64,000 nt of DNA from UBA11222 sp030652895 (lineage in GTDB: Bacteria; Pseudomonadota; Alphaproteobacteria; UBA11222): assembly GCA_038318895.1 (NCBI GenBank), contig JBBQCS010000001.1:62001-126000 (forward strand). The letters run 5' to 3'. The translations under genes and the position numbers were made by a program. The notes beneath the pieces are model-generated. The model made no database searches, had not been told where the DNA came from, and was given only the letters and a program-made list of their open reading frames with translations. Positions 51,244-61,333 of the stretch are shown in pieces; within the stretch, counting starts at the first letter, position 1; every line of letters begins with the position of its first letter.

Positions 51244-51849
51244 ATGCAGAAATTTGACAAGCTTACGGGCGTAGCAGCCCCCCTGCCGCAGATCAATGTC
51301 GATACGGACATGATCATCCCGAAGCAATTCCTGAAGACCATCAAGCGTTCGGGCCTTGGCAAGAACCTGTTCGATGAAATGCGTTATTCAACCGATGGCA
51401 AGGAAAAGCCGGAGTTCGTATTGAACAAGCCCGCCTATCGCAATGCGCAGATACTGGTGACTGGCGAGAATTTCGGGTGCGGGTCAAGCCGTGAACATGC
51501 GCCCTGGGCGTTGCTGGATTTTGGCATCCGCTGCGTCATCGCCGCCAGCTATGCGGATATTTTTTACAATAACTGTTTCAAGAACGGCATCCTGCCGATC
51601 GTTCTGCCGCAGGCCGATGTTGATAAATTGATGGCGGACGCCGAACGCGGCGCCAATGCCATGGTCAGCATCGATCTGGCCGCCCAGGAAATCCGCGGCC
51701 CCGATGGCGGCGTGATCAAGTTCGATATTGATCCGTATAGAAAGCAGTGTCTGATCGAAGGGCTGGACGATATAGGACTGACCATGCAGCAGGGAAGCAA
51801 GATCGATCAGTTCGAACAAAAACGCGCCGCACAGCAGCCCTGGTTATAG
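51244..51849 (+). CDS. leuD: 3-isopropylmalate dehydratase small subunit
   Basis: This 201-residue swivelling subunit is the partner of LeuC. PLPQINVDTDMIIPKQFLKT near the N-terminus and FGCGSSREHAPWALLDFGIR are the active-site segments. IAASYADIFYNNCFKNGILP follows. Length is normal. It is followed by leuB after 16 bp. Confidence 0.97.
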   Translation: MQKFDKLTGVAAPLPQINVDTDMIIPKQFLKTIKRSGLGKNLFDEMRYSTDGKEKPEFVLNKPAYRNAQILVTGENFGCGSSREHAPWALLDFGIRCVIAASYADIFYNNCFKNGILPIVLPQADVDKLMADAERGANAMVSIDLAAQEIRGPDGGVIKFDIDPYRKQCLIEGLDDIGLTMQQGSKIDQFEQKRAAQQPWL

Positions 51850-51865
51850 GAAGACCCTACAGAAC

Positions 51866-52978
51866 ATGTCCAGTAACAGATCACTTTTAATTCTGCCGGG
51901 TGACGGCATCGGCCCCGAGGTCATGCGCGAAGTGCGCCGTGTAATCGACTGGTTTGGCAAGCGCCGCGCCATCGGTTTTGATATTGATGAAGACATTGTA
52001 GGCGGCGCGTCCATCGATGCGCACCGCACACCCCTGACGGACAAGGCGCTGGAAAAAGCCATGAATGCCGATGCGGTGCTGTTCGGCTCTGTCGGCGGTC
52101 CGAAATGGGACAATCTCGGTTTTGACATGCGCCCTGAAGGCGGCCTGCTGACCCTGCGCAAGGAGCTTGATCTGTTCGCCAATCTGCGCCCCGCGATCTG
52201 TTTCCCCGCATTGGCGGGCGCGTCGTCGCTGAAGCCGGAACTGGTGACGGGTCTGGATATTCTGATCGTGCGCGAACTCACTGGCGGTGTGTATTTTGGC
52301 GAGCCGCGCGGCATCGAAACCCTGCCCAATGGGGAACGGCGCGGCGTCAATACGCAAGTTTATACCACCTCGGAAATTCACCGCGTTGCGCGCGTGGCGT
52401 TCGATTTGGCGCGCAAGCGGCGCAATCTGGTGCATTCGTCGGAAAAAGCGAATGTCATGGAATCGGGCCTGTTGTGGCGCGAAGAAGTGACCAAACTGCA
52501 CGGCACCGACTATAAGGACGTGCAGCTACAGCATATTCTGGCCGACAATTGCGCCATGCAGCTGGTGCGTGAACCCAAGCAGTTTGACGTCATCGTTACA
52601 GATAATCTGTTTGGCGATCTGCTGTCCGATGTGGCGGCGATGCTGACCGGATCGCTTGGCATGTTGCCGTCCGCATCTCTGGGGGCGAGGGACGCCAGCG
52701 GTAAAAGCAAGGCGCTGTACGAACCGGTGCACGGTTCGGCCCCCGATATTGCGGGCAAGGGTATGGCCAATCCCATCGCCACGGTGCTGAGCTTTGGCAT
52801 GGCGCTGCGCTATTCGTTTGATCTGGCAGGTGATGCGGATCTGATTGATAAGGCTGTGGAAAATGTGCTGGCCGGCGGCCTGCGCACCGCCGATATCATG
52901 CAGCCGGGCATGGCCAAGGTATCGACGGGCGTGATGGGCGACGCGATTGTGCGCGAGCTCGACAAACTCACCACTTGA
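51866..52978 (+). CDS. leuB: 3-isopropylmalate dehydrogenase
   Basis: This 370-residue enzyme is the true LeuB of the genome. LLILPGDGIGPEVMREVRRV opens it. VGGPKWDNL, RELTGGVYFGEPRGIET, and DNLFGDLLSDVAAMLTGSLG carry the substrate and metal residues. HGSAPDIAGKGMANPIATVL binds NAD. It differs clearly from the dehydrogenase at 11.96-13.04 kb, which has RENMED in place of RELTGG. asd follows after about 50 bp. Confidence 0.97.
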   Translation: MSSNRSLLILPGDGIGPEVMREVRRVIDWFGKRRAIGFDIDEDIVGGASIDAHRTPLTDKALEKAMNADAVLFGSVGGPKWDNLGFDMRPEGGLLTLRKELDLFANLRPAICFPALAGASSLKPELVTGLDILIVRELTGGVYFGEPRGIETLPNGERRGVNTQVYTTSEIHRVARVAFDLARKRRNLVHSSEKANVMESGLLWREEVTKLHGTDYKDVQLQHILADNCAMQLVREPKQFDVIVTDNLFGDLLSDVAAMLTGSLGMLPSASLGARDASGKSKALYEPVHGSAPDIAGKGMANPIATVLSFGMALRYSFDLAGDADLIDKAVENVLAGGLRTADIMQPGMAKVSTGVMGDAIVRELDKLTT

Positions 52979-53029
52979 AATTTAACCGCCGGGGGTTCAT
53001 ATGCGCCCGGTGAAACGGGAGCAGAAACC

Positions 53030-54052
53030 ATGGGTTATAAAGTAGCAGTCGTTGGCGCCACCGGCATGGTCGGGCGTGAGATGTTGAATATTCTGGCGGA
53101 ACGTGAATTTCCGGCTGATGAGGTGGTGGCCCTGGCGTCACGCCGCAGCATCGGCAAGGAAGTTTCCTACGGCACGCGCACCCTGAAGACCCAGGCGCTG
53201 GAAAATTTTGATTTCAAGGGCACCCAGATTGCGCTGTTCTCTGCGGGTTCGTCCGTATCTGCGGAATGGGCCCCCAAGGTTGTGGCGGCCGGCGCGGTGG
53301 TGATCGATAATTCCAGCCATTTCCGCATGCATGCGGATGTGCCCCTGATTGTACCGGAGGTGAACCCGTTGGCCCTGGCCGGTTACACCAAGCGGGGCAT
53401 TATCGCCAACCCGAACTGTTCGACTGCACAATTGGTCGTGGCATTAAAGCCGCTGCATGATGTGGCGAAGATCAAGCGCGTGGTGGTGGCGACCTATCAG
53501 TCGGTTTCAGGCGCAGGCAATCAGGGGGCGGATGAATTGTTCCGGCAAACCCGCGCGGTGTTTGTGTCGGACCCGATTGAGAAAACCAAATTTACCAAAC
53601 AGATTGCCTTCAATCTTATTCCGCATATCGACAGCTTCATGGAAGATGGCCAGACCAAGGAAGAATGGAAGATGATGGCCGAGACAAAAAAAATGCTCGA
53701 CCCCACCATCAAACTGACCGCTACCTGTGTGCGGGTGCCGGTGTTTGTCGGCCATTCCGAAGCGGTGAATATCGAGTTCGAACGCCCGATCAGCGCGGAC
53801 GAAGCACGCGATATTCTGCGCGAGGCGCCCGGCTGCATGGTGATCGATAAACGCGAAGATGGCGGCTACATCACGCCGGTGGAATGCGTGGGGGAATTCG
53901 CGACCTATATTTCACGCATCCGCGAAGACGCCACCGTTGAAAACGGCCTTAACCTGTGGGTGGTCTCGGACAATCTGCGTAAGGGCGCGGCGCTCAATGC
54001 GGTGCAGATCGCGGAAATGCTGATCCGCAAACATCTAAAAAGCGCGGCTTAG
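53030..54052 (+). CDS. asd: Aspartate-semialdehyde dehydrogenase
   Basis: This 340-residue NADPH enzyme leads to lysine, threonine, methionine and diaminopimelate. The cofactor loop is VVGATGMVGREML. The catalytic Cys is C130 in IANPNCSTAQL. The substrate His is in VFVGHSEAVNIEF. SSHFRM is the phosphate-binding segment. It is the last gene before a strong hairpin and is likely part of the leu transcript. Confidence 0.96.
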   Translation: MGYKVAVVGATGMVGREMLNILAEREFPADEVVALASRRSIGKEVSYGTRTLKTQALENFDFKGTQIALFSAGSSVSAEWAPKVVAAGAVVIDNSSHFRMHADVPLIVPEVNPLALAGYTKRGIIANPNCSTAQLVVALKPLHDVAKIKRVVVATYQSVSGAGNQGADELFRQTRAVFVSDPIEKTKFTKQIAFNLIPHIDSFMEDGQTKEEWKMMAETKKMLDPTIKLTATCVRVPVFVGHSEAVNIEFERPISADEARDILREAPGCMVIDKREDGGYITPVECVGEFATYISRIREDATVENGLNLWVVSDNLRKGAALNAVQIAEMLIRKHLKSAA

Positions 54053-54092
54053 CTTTTTCTAATCAGGCCTCAGGGGTGTCATAACCTCTTGC

Positions 54093-54123
54093 TGTCATTA
54101 CCCGGATAAACCGGGTAATGACA
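54093..54123. terminator. Perfect 13-bp hairpin between asd and gltD
   Basis: TGTCATTACCCGG (54093-54105) and its exact complement (54111-54123) flank the five-base loop ATAAA. It lies between the convergent asd and gltD genes and probably ends both transcripts. There is no T run on the plus strand. Confidence 0.7.
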
Positions 54124-54159
54124 CGTTGAGCCTGGAGAGGCCTCAAGCCAGATCTTGCC

Positions 54160-55578
54160 CTATCGCGGCAGCAGGCTTTCACCCATCAGATATTCGTCCA
54201 CGGCGCGCGCTGCCTGACGGCCTTCGCGGATCGCCCATACGACCAGCGACTGGCCGCGCCGCATGTCACCAGCGGCAAATAACTTGTCTACCGATGTCTT
54301 GTAGTTGATCACGTTGGCCTGCACGTTGCCGCGTGGGTCCAGCGTTACGCCAAGCTCCTTCAGCATTCCCTCATGCACCGGGTGCATAAAGCCCATGGCC
54401 AGCAGGATCAGATCGGCCGGCAGGGAGAACTCCGTTCCCGGAATTTCCTTCAGCTTTTCATCCAGGCGGATACATTCTATCCTGACCGCCTTGCCGTCCT
54501 TTCCGGCGATTTTTTTTGTCGCGACGCTCCAGTCGCGCGTACAGCCTTCAGCCTGGCTTGAAGAAGTACGCATTCTGTTTGGCCAGTCGGGCCAGGTCAC
54601 CGGCTTGTTTTCTTTTTCCGGCGGCTTTGGCATGATTTCCAGTTGGGTGACCGACGCGGCCCCCTGACGCAGCGACGTGCCGATGCAGTCCGATCCGGTG
54701 TCGCCGCCGCCGATCACGATCACATGCTTGCCCTTGGCGCTGATCTCCGGCAGCGGCCACACGGCTTCACCGCCGTTCCTGCGGTTTTGCTGCGGCAGGA
54801 ACTGCATGGCGAAATGCACGCCATCAAGCTCGCGCCCGGGCACATCCAGATTACGTGGATGTTCCGACCCGCCGGTCATAACCACGGCGTCGAAATCTTT
54901 CAGCAACTTCCGCGCAGGCACGTCAACGCCCACTTGTGTATTGTGGCGGAAGGTCACGCCCTCGGCCTGCATTTGCGACATGCGCCGGTCGATCTGATAT
55001 TTTTCCATTTTGAAATCAGGAATGCCATAGCGCAGCAACCCGCCGATGCGGGCATTTTTTTCGAACACCGTTACATCGTGTCCTGCGCGGGCCAGTTGCT
55101 GTGCGCAGGCCATGCCCGAGGGGCCCGAACCGACCACAGCGACACGTTTACCCGTGCGTCGTTCGGGAATTTCCGGCGCGATCCAGCCTTCCTCCCAGCC
55201 ACGGTCAATGATCGCGCATTCGATGCTTTTAATCGCAACCGGCGCTTCGTCAATGTTCAGCGTGCATGCGGCTTCACACGGTGCGGGACAGACACGCCCG
55301 GTGAATTCAGGGAAGTTATTGGTGGAATGCAGCACCTCAAGCGCCTCACGCCAGCGCTGGCGGTACACCAGATCATTCCAGTCCGGAATAATATTGTTCA
55401 CGGGGCAACCATTGTGGCAGTAGGGAATGCCACAATCCATACAACGCGCGCCCTGGCGAACGAGTTCTGGCTCGTCGAGCGGAATCACGAATTCCTTGAA
55501 ATCCTTTAGCCGCTCCTCGACCGCTTTATAGGGGCGATCCTGCCGCTCGAATTCCTTGAAGCCGGTAACTTTACCCAT
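54160..55578 (-). CDS. gltD: Glutamate synthase small subunit
   Basis: This 472-residue FAD/NADPH subunit feeds electrons to GltB. The N-terminal 4Fe-4S cysteines lie in CMDCGIPYCHNGCPV and CPAPCEAAC. The FAD motif VAVVGSGPSGMACAQQLARA and the NADPH motif VIVIGGGDTGSDCIGTSLRQ follow. The C-terminal FAD segment ends KLFAAGDMRRGQSLVVWAI. It is 28 bp downstream of gltB on the same strand. Confidence 0.97.
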   Translation of the reverse strand: MGKVTGFKEFERQDRPYKAVEERLKDFKEFVIPLDEPELVRQGARCMDCGIPYCHNGCPVNNIIPDWNDLVYRQRWREALEVLHSTNNFPEFTGRVCPAPCEAACTLNIDEAPVAIKSIECAIIDRGWEEGWIAPEIPERRTGKRVAVVGSGPSGMACAQQLARAGHDVTVFEKNARIGGLLRYGIPDFKMEKYQIDRRMSQMQAEGVTFRHNTQVGVDVPARKLLKDFDAVVMTGGSEHPRNLDVPGRELDGVHFAMQFLPQQNRRNGGEAVWPLPEISAKGKHVIVIGGGDTGSDCIGTSLRQGAASVTQLEIMPKPPEKENKPVTWPDWPNRMRTSSSQAEGCTRDWSVATKKIAGKDGKAVRIECIRLDEKLKEIPGTEFSLPADLILLAMGFMHPVHEGMLKELGVTLDPRGNVQANVINYKTSVDKLFAAGDMRRGQSLVVWAIREGRQAARAVDEYLMGESLLPR

Positions 55579-55606
55579 GGGCGTATTCTCTCAATTCCAT
55601 TTCCGG

Positions 55607-58600
55607 TTAGCCAACAAGCCGCAGATTGGGCTTGGCCGCCGCTTCTTCGTTCTGTAAATCAGTCAAAGCGCGGCGGTAGTCATACGGGACGACCTTCACG
55701 AACCTGCCGCGATATTCCGCCCAGTTGGCCAGAATGTTCTGCGCCACAGTGCTGTTGGTCGCATCCACATGGGCCTGCAACATTCTCCGGATGCGCTGGC
55801 TGTCATGCTTCAGCGGATCGGCCATAACAATTGCAGCTTCAACCGGCTCCTCCGCATCCTCGTCAATGCCGGTCAGTTCCACCAACTGCTTGTTGCAACG
55901 TTGATCGAACAGCCCGTCCTCGTCCAGAACATAGGCAACGCCGCCGCTCATGCCCGCCGCAAAGTTGCGCCCCGTCTCCCCGATGACAAGCACCACGCCG
56001 CCGGTCATATATTCGCAGCAATGATCGCCAGCGCCTTCGACCACCGCATGGGCGCCCGAATTACGTACGGCAAACCGCTCGCCCGCGACGCCGCGGAAAT
56101 AACACTCTCCGCTGATCGCGCCGTACAGAACCGTATTGCCTACAATGATACTGCGCTCCGGCACAATCTTGCTTTCACGCGCCGGATGCACAATCAGACG
56201 TCCGCCCGACAGGCCCTTGCCCACATAGTCATTGGCCTGGCCTTCCAGCGTCAGGGTAACCCCTTTTGCGGCAAACGCGCCAAAGCTCTGCCCCGCAGTG
56301 CCCTTCAGTTTGATTTTTATCGTGTCATCGGGCAATCCGGCATGGCCATGCAGTTTGGCAAGCACGCCCGACAACATCGCGCCAGTCGTACGGTCCGTAT
56401 TGTTGATGGTCATGTCGATTGAAACCTGCTTGCGGTCTTGCAGCGCCGGCTTGCAGGCCTCGATCAGTTTGCGGTCCAGCACATTTTCAAGATTGTGGTT
56501 CTGCTTCTCGCAATTATAGATGGCGACGCCCTGCGCCGCCTGGGGGTGATGGAACAGGCGGGTAAAGTCCAGCCCCTGGGCCTTCCAGTGCGTGACAGCC
56601 TTGTCCTTGCGCAACAGATCGGAGCGTCCGATCATCTCGTTGAATGTGCGGAAACCCAGGTTTGCCATCAGTGCACGGACTTCTTCGGCGACAAAGAAGA
56701 AATAGTTGATGACATGCTCCGGCTGACCGGTAAACCGCTTGCGCAGTTCGGGATCCTGCGTCGCCACCCCGACCGGACAGGTGTTAAGATGGCACTTACG
56801 CATCATGATGCAACCGCTGGCGATCAGCGGTGCGGTCGCAAAGCCAAATTCATCCGCGCCCAGCAGGGCGCCGATCACCACGTCACGCCCGGTGCGGAGT
56901 CCGCCATCGACCTGCACGGCGATACGGCCGCGCAACCGGTTGAGCACCAGCGTCTGATGGGTTTCGGCAAGACCGATTTCCCACGGGCTACCCGCATGCT
57001 TGAGCGAGGTTAGTGGGCTGGCGCCCGTGCCGCCTTCAAATCCTGAAATGGTGACATGATCAGCGCGGGCCTTGGATACCCCGGCCGCAATCGTACCAAC
57101 GCCGATTTCCGATACCAGCTTGACGCTGACCAGGGCGTCGGGATTGACGTTTTTCAGATCATAAATAAGCTGGGCCAGATCCTCGATGGAATAAATGTCA
57201 TGATGCGGCGGTGGCGAAATCAGGCCAACGCCCGGCGTGGAATGGCGCACCTTGCCAATGATCTTGTCGACCTTGTGGCCGGGCAATTGCCCGCCTTCAC
57301 CGGGTTTTGCGCCCTGCGCCATCTTGATCTGCATCATGTCGGAATTGACCAGATATTCGGTGGTCACGCCGAACCGGCCAGAAGCAACCTGCTTGATGGC
57401 CGAGCGCATGCTGTCGCCGTTGGGCAACGGAACAAAACGATCCGGTTCTTCACCGCCTTCGCCGGTGTTGGAACGCCCGCCAATGCGGTTCATGGCGATA
57501 GCCAGATTGGTATGCGCCTCGCGGCTGATTGAACCATAAGACATGGCGCCAGTGGCAAAGCGTTTTACGATCGCCGAAGCCGGTTCGACCTCTTCAATCG
57601 GCACCGGCTGAACCGCCAGTTGAATTTCAAACATGCCGCGCGGGTTCAACAATTGTTCGTTCTGCTCATTAACCAGCTTGGCGAAAGAGTCATAATCCGT
57701 CTGCACACCGGCGCGCACCGCATGTTGCAGATGGCTGACAGTTGCAGGGGTCCAGGCATGATCTTCGCCCCGAATCCGATATGCATAATCGCCGCCTACA
57801 TCCAGCGCATCGCGGTAGATTGGTGCATCGCTATAGGCCAGCCTATGGCGCGCCATGGTTTCCTTGGCGATGACATCAATGCCGACGCCCTCGATGGCGG
57901 TGTTGGTGCGGGTGAAATACTCTTCCACAAATGCAGTGCTTAGTCCGACCGCGTCAAAAATCTGCGCCCCGCAATAGGACTGATAGGTCGATATGCCCAT
58001 TTTCGACATGACCTTCAGGATGCCCTTGCAGATTGCCTTGATATAATATTCATGCGCTTTCTTTTCCGCTTCGCCATCAAAGCCGATACCGCGCATTTCG
58101 GAAATTGTCTGCAAGGCAAGATAGGGATTAATCGCCTGCGCGCCGTATCCTGCAAGGGTGCAAAAATGATGCACTTCGCGCGGTTCGCCGGATTCCACGA
58201 CGATTCCGACCGAGGTGCGAAGCCCGGCGCGTATCAGGTGATGATGCACGGCTGAACAGGCCAGCAGCGCCGGGATCGGCACATTGTCCTGATCCACCTT
58301 GCGATCAGACAAAATGATGATGTTTTCGCCGCGCAAAACTGCGGCTTCGGCGCTGGCGCAGAGTTTCTTCAGCGCCGGGGTCATCCCTTCGGAACCGGCG
58401 CTTGCTGCGAACGTCGTGTCCAGTGTGACGGACCGGAAATCATTTTCCTCCACATCGCCAATGTGCCGGATTTTTTCCAGATCCTCGTTGGTCAGAATGG
58501 GATGGCGCACTTCCAGCCGCCGGTGGGTGCCGCCGGAATCAATGTCCAGCAGATTGGGCAGCGGGCCGATCATCGACACCAGCGACATCACCAGTTCCTC

Positions 58601-60226
58601 ACGGATCGGGTCAATCGGCGGGTTGGTGACCTGGGCGAACAGTTGCTTGAAATAGGTATAAAGCAGTTTGGGTTTCGACGACAGCGGCGAGATCGGCGTG
58701 TCGGTTCCCATCGAACCGATGGCTTCTTCACCCAGTTCGGCCATCGGCGTCAGCAGGAATTTGAGATCTTCCTGGGTATAGCCGAACACCTGCTGACGGT
58801 TCAGCAGCGTATCGCGATTGGGACGCATTGCCGCATATTCCGCGGGCAGATCATCCAGCCGGCTTTGGGTCTGATCGAGCCAATCCTGATAGGGATGTGC
58901 GCCGGCAAGGCTTTGCTTGATTTCCGCATCGGAAATAATCCGGCCCTGCTCCAGATCGATCAACAACATTTTGCCTGGCTGCAACCGCCATTTTTCGACG
59001 ATGTTTTCTTCCTTAACCGGCAACACGCCCATTTCGGACGCCATTACCACCATATCGTCATCGGTGACGAAATACCGCGCCGGCCGTAACCCGTTACGAT
59101 CCAGTGTCGCGCCAATCTGGCGGCCATCGGTAAAGGCCATGGCGGCCGGCCCGTCCCAGGGCTCCATCAATGCGGCATGGTATTCGTAGAATGCCCGCCG
59201 CTTGTCATCCATCAGCGGGTTTCCGGCCCAGGCTTCCGGGATCAGCATCATCATGGCATGCGCGAGCGAATAGCCGCCCGCCACGAGCAGTTCCAGGGCG
59301 TTGTCGAAACAGGCGGAGTCCGACTGGTTTTCCGGAATCAGTGGCCAAAGCTTGTCGAGGTCGTCCCCCAGCAGCTCGGAGCGCATGGTATGACGGCGCG
59401 CAGCCATCCAGTTGATGTTGCCGCGCAGCGTATTGATTTCCCCATTATGGCAAACCATACGGAAGGGCTGCGCCAGCGACCAGGTCGGGAACGTATTGGT
59501 CGAGAACCGCTGGTGCACCAGCGCCATGGCCGAGACCATGCGCTCGTCCTTCAGGTCCTGGTAATATTCCCCCACCTGTTCGGCCAGCAGCATGCCCTTG
59601 TACAGCAGGGTGCGGCTGGAAAAGGAGGGAACATAGAAATACCGCGCCAGATTGCCGCCCAATTCGTCAGCAGCGATACGGCATTGTTTGCGGATTACCA
59701 TCAGCTTGCGCTCGAATGCGTCCTGATCGGCGCAATTGCCCCCACGGCCAATAAATATCTGAAGGCTTTTGGGTTCGGTTGGTTTGACGGATTCCCCAAG
59801 CCCTGCATTATTTACGGGCACATCACGCCAGCCCAGAACCAATTGTCCTTCGGCCACAATGCACTTCTCAATAAGCGCGATGCTGGTCGCAAGCTCCGAC
59901 GCGCTGGGGGAAAGAAACATGAAACCAACAGCATATTCGCCTTCCGGGGGAAGGGTAATGTTTAGGCGCGCGGCCTCGTCGCGCATAAAGCGGTCTGGCA
60001 TCTGAATCAGAATACCGGCGCCGTCACCGGCCAGCGGGTCCGCGCCGACCGCGCCGCGATGGGTGAGATTGCGCAGAATTTCCAGCCCCTGGCTGACGAT
60101 TTTGTGGCTTTTCCTGTTCTTTATATTGGCCACAAAGCCGATGCCACAGGCATCATGCTCATTGCGGGGATCATACAGCCCCTGGGGTTCTGGCAACCCT
60201 ATGCGTTCCGGTGGTGTCATGTTCAT
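55607..60226 (-). CDS. gltB: Glutamate synthase large subunit
   Basis: This 1539-residue enzyme makes two glutamates from glutamine and 2-oxoglutarate. Cys27 in DACGIGFVANIK is the class II amidotransferase nucleophile, so the first 26 residues are a propeptide that must be removed. The FMN and 2-oxoglutarate barrel has GGRSNTGEGGEEPDRF and GAKPGEGGQLPGHKV. The 3Fe-4S cysteines lie in CIMMRKCHLNTCPVGVATQ. The C-terminal beta-helix contains the glycine-rich GGVVLVIGETGRNFAAGMSG. ATG at 60226 is preferred because it gives a normal propeptide; a frame to 60268 exists. Confidence 0.97.
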   Translation of the reverse strand: MNMTPPERIGLPEPQGLYDPRNEHDACGIGFVANIKNRKSHKIVSQGLEILRNLTHRGAVGADPLAGDGAGILIQMPDRFMRDEAARLNITLPPEGEYAVGFMFLSPSASELATSIALIEKCIVAEGQLVLGWRDVPVNNAGLGESVKPTEPKSLQIFIGRGGNCADQDAFERKLMVIRKQCRIAADELGGNLARYFYVPSFSSRTLLYKGMLLAEQVGEYYQDLKDERMVSAMALVHQRFSTNTFPTWSLAQPFRMVCHNGEINTLRGNINWMAARRHTMRSELLGDDLDKLWPLIPENQSDSACFDNALELLVAGGYSLAHAMMMLIPEAWAGNPLMDDKRRAFYEYHAALMEPWDGPAAMAFTDGRQIGATLDRNGLRPARYFVTDDDMVVMASEMGVLPVKEENIVEKWRLQPGKMLLIDLEQGRIISDAEIKQSLAGAHPYQDWLDQTQSRLDDLPAEYAAMRPNRDTLLNRQQVFGYTQEDLKFLLTPMAELGEEAIGSMGTDTPISPLSSKPKLLYTYFKQLFAQVTNPPIDPIREELVMSLVSMIGPLPNLLDIDSGGTHRRLEVRHPILTNEDLEKIRHIGDVEENDFRSVTLDTTFAASAGSEGMTPALKKLCASAEAAVLRGENIIILSDRKVDQDNVPIPALLACSAVHHHLIRAGLRTSVGIVVESGEPREVHHFCTLAGYGAQAINPYLALQTISEMRGIGFDGEAEKKAHEYYIKAICKGILKVMSKMGISTYQSYCGAQIFDAVGLSTAFVEEYFTRTNTAIEGVGIDVIAKETMARHRLAYSDAPIYRDALDVGGDYAYRIRGEDHAWTPATVSHLQHAVRAGVQTDYDSFAKLVNEQNEQLLNPRGMFEIQLAVQPVPIEEVEPASAIVKRFATGAMSYGSISREAHTNLAIAMNRIGGRSNTGEGGEEPDRFVPLPNGDSMRSAIKQVASGRFGVTTEYLVNSDMMQIKMAQGAKPGEGGQLPGHKVDKIIGKVRHSTPGVGLISPPPHHDIYSIEDLAQLIYDLKNVNPDALVSVKLVSEIGVGTIAAGVSKARADHVTISGFEGGTGASPLTSLKHAGSPWEIGLAETHQTLVLNRLRGRIAVQVDGGLRTGRDVVIGALLGADEFGFATAPLIASGCIMMRKCHLNTCPVGVATQDPELRKRFTGQPEHVINYFFFVAEEVRALMANLGFRTFNEMIGRSDLLRKDKAVTHWKAQGLDFTRLFHHPQAAQGVAIYNCEKQNHNLENVLDRKLIEACKPALQDRKQVSIDMTINNTDRTTGAMLSGVLAKLHGHAGLPDDTIKIKLKGTAGQSFGAFAAKGVTLTLEGQANDYVGKGLSGGRLIVHPARESKIVPERSIIVGNTVLYGAISGECYFRGVAGERFAVRNSGAHAVVEGAGDHCCEYMTGGVVLVIGETGRNFAAGMSGGVAYVLDEDGLFDQRCNKQLVELTGIDEDAEEPVEAAIVMADPLKHDSQRIRRMLQAHVDATNSTVAQNILANWAEYRGRFVKVVPYDYRRALTDLQNEEAAAKPNLRLVG

Positions 60227-60507
60227 TCGGCACCTGTTTCTTTCATTGTTTACCAGATTAACCGGCAAGCGTGGCTGGGGAAACTAGCCTAACCCCCTAG
60301 CCCGGACAATCGATAGTCCACTTAAGTGACTTTATTTCTGCCGCCACGCCACAGAAGGCGGTGGATCGGCTAAATTCAGCCAATAAGCTTATCAAATTAC
60401 GTCAGCAATACCTACCTTTTTTTCCTGTCCACTGAATTTCGGTTGTGCCTGGTTGCAGCCAAGGTAAGCTGTACAGACAATACTCTCTCACCCGAAGGTA
60501 TGCCAGC

Positions 60508-61299
60508 ATGGATGAGGCCACATATTATCGCGATCATTGGGTTGAGGTGGAGCCGGAGCGGCTCAACGCCTATACGGAAATGTTCAAATGGCGGCCGGAG
60601 ATGGAGCCGCTGCTTGCCGCCGCTGACCTGAAACCCGGCCAGACGGTGGTGGATTATGGCTGTGGTCCGGGGGGGCTGGCGCTGGAGCTGGCTCGTCGCG
60701 CCGGGCCATCGGGCCATGTCCATGGGGTTGATCTGAACGCGGAATTTGTCGGGTTGGCGCGTAAAGCCCTGCGCGATGCGGGCTTTGGCGACGCCACCAC
60801 CGTGCATCACGCCATGGACGATAAAATTCCGCTCTCCGACGCGTCGGTTGACCGGTTGATATGCAAGAATGTCATGGAATATGTGCCCGACATCGCCGCC
60901 ACACTGGCCGAGTTTCGCCGGGTCGTGAAACCAGGTGGCATCGCGCATATTATCGACAGCGACTGGGGGATGCTGCTGGTTGAGCCGCTTGGTCACGCCA
61001 AGCTAAGCGAACTGTTCGAGGCAGCCAAACTGGCCTATCACACGCCCCATGCCGGGCGTATGCTGTATAGCGGCATGAAACAGGCGGGCTTCGCCAATGT
61101 TTCGGTGAAAATCCTGGCCAATGCCGACACCAAGGGGCACATGCAACTGGTGCTGCATAATATGGTTAATTATGCCAAGATCGGCGGCAGGATTGACCCT
61201 GACCGCGCCGACGCGGTACTGGCCGAGGTCAGACAATCCATTGCAGATGGCACCTATATGATGGTGCTGCCGCAATTTCTGGTTACCGCACAGGGGTAA
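60508..61299 (+). CDS. SAM-dependent class I methyltransferase
   Basis: This 263-residue protein has the class I Rossmann motif VVDYGCGPGG at 47-56. The acidic ribose-binding loop is in GVDLNAEFV, the catalytic-strand segment in SVDRLICKNVMEYVPD, and VKPGGIAHIIDSDWG follows. The general type is that of UbiE/Methyltransf_11 proteins acting on small molecules. Substrate unknown. The ATG at 60508 has GAAGG nine bases upstream. It is divergent from gltB and lies 34 bp before an SRPBCC gene on the same strand, which might share its pathway. Confidence 0.82.
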   Translation: MDEATYYRDHWVEVEPERLNAYTEMFKWRPEMEPLLAAADLKPGQTVVDYGCGPGGLALELARRAGPSGHVHGVDLNAEFVGLARKALRDAGFGDATTVHHAMDDKIPLSDASVDRLICKNVMEYVPDIAATLAEFRRVVKPGGIAHIIDSDWGMLLVEPLGHAKLSELFEAAKLAYHTPHAGRMLYSGMKQAGFANVSVKILANADTKGHMQLVLHNMVNYAKIGGRIDPDRADAVLAEVRQSIADGTYMMVLPQFLVTAQG

Positions 61300-61333
61300 C
61301 CCTAACTACAGAAACTGGAAACGGGAGCACGCC

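Noticed and set aside
60319..60328. Palindrome CACTTAAGTG between gltB and the methyltransferase
   Set aside because: Only 10 bp, without a second copy or placed promoter; too likely by chance.
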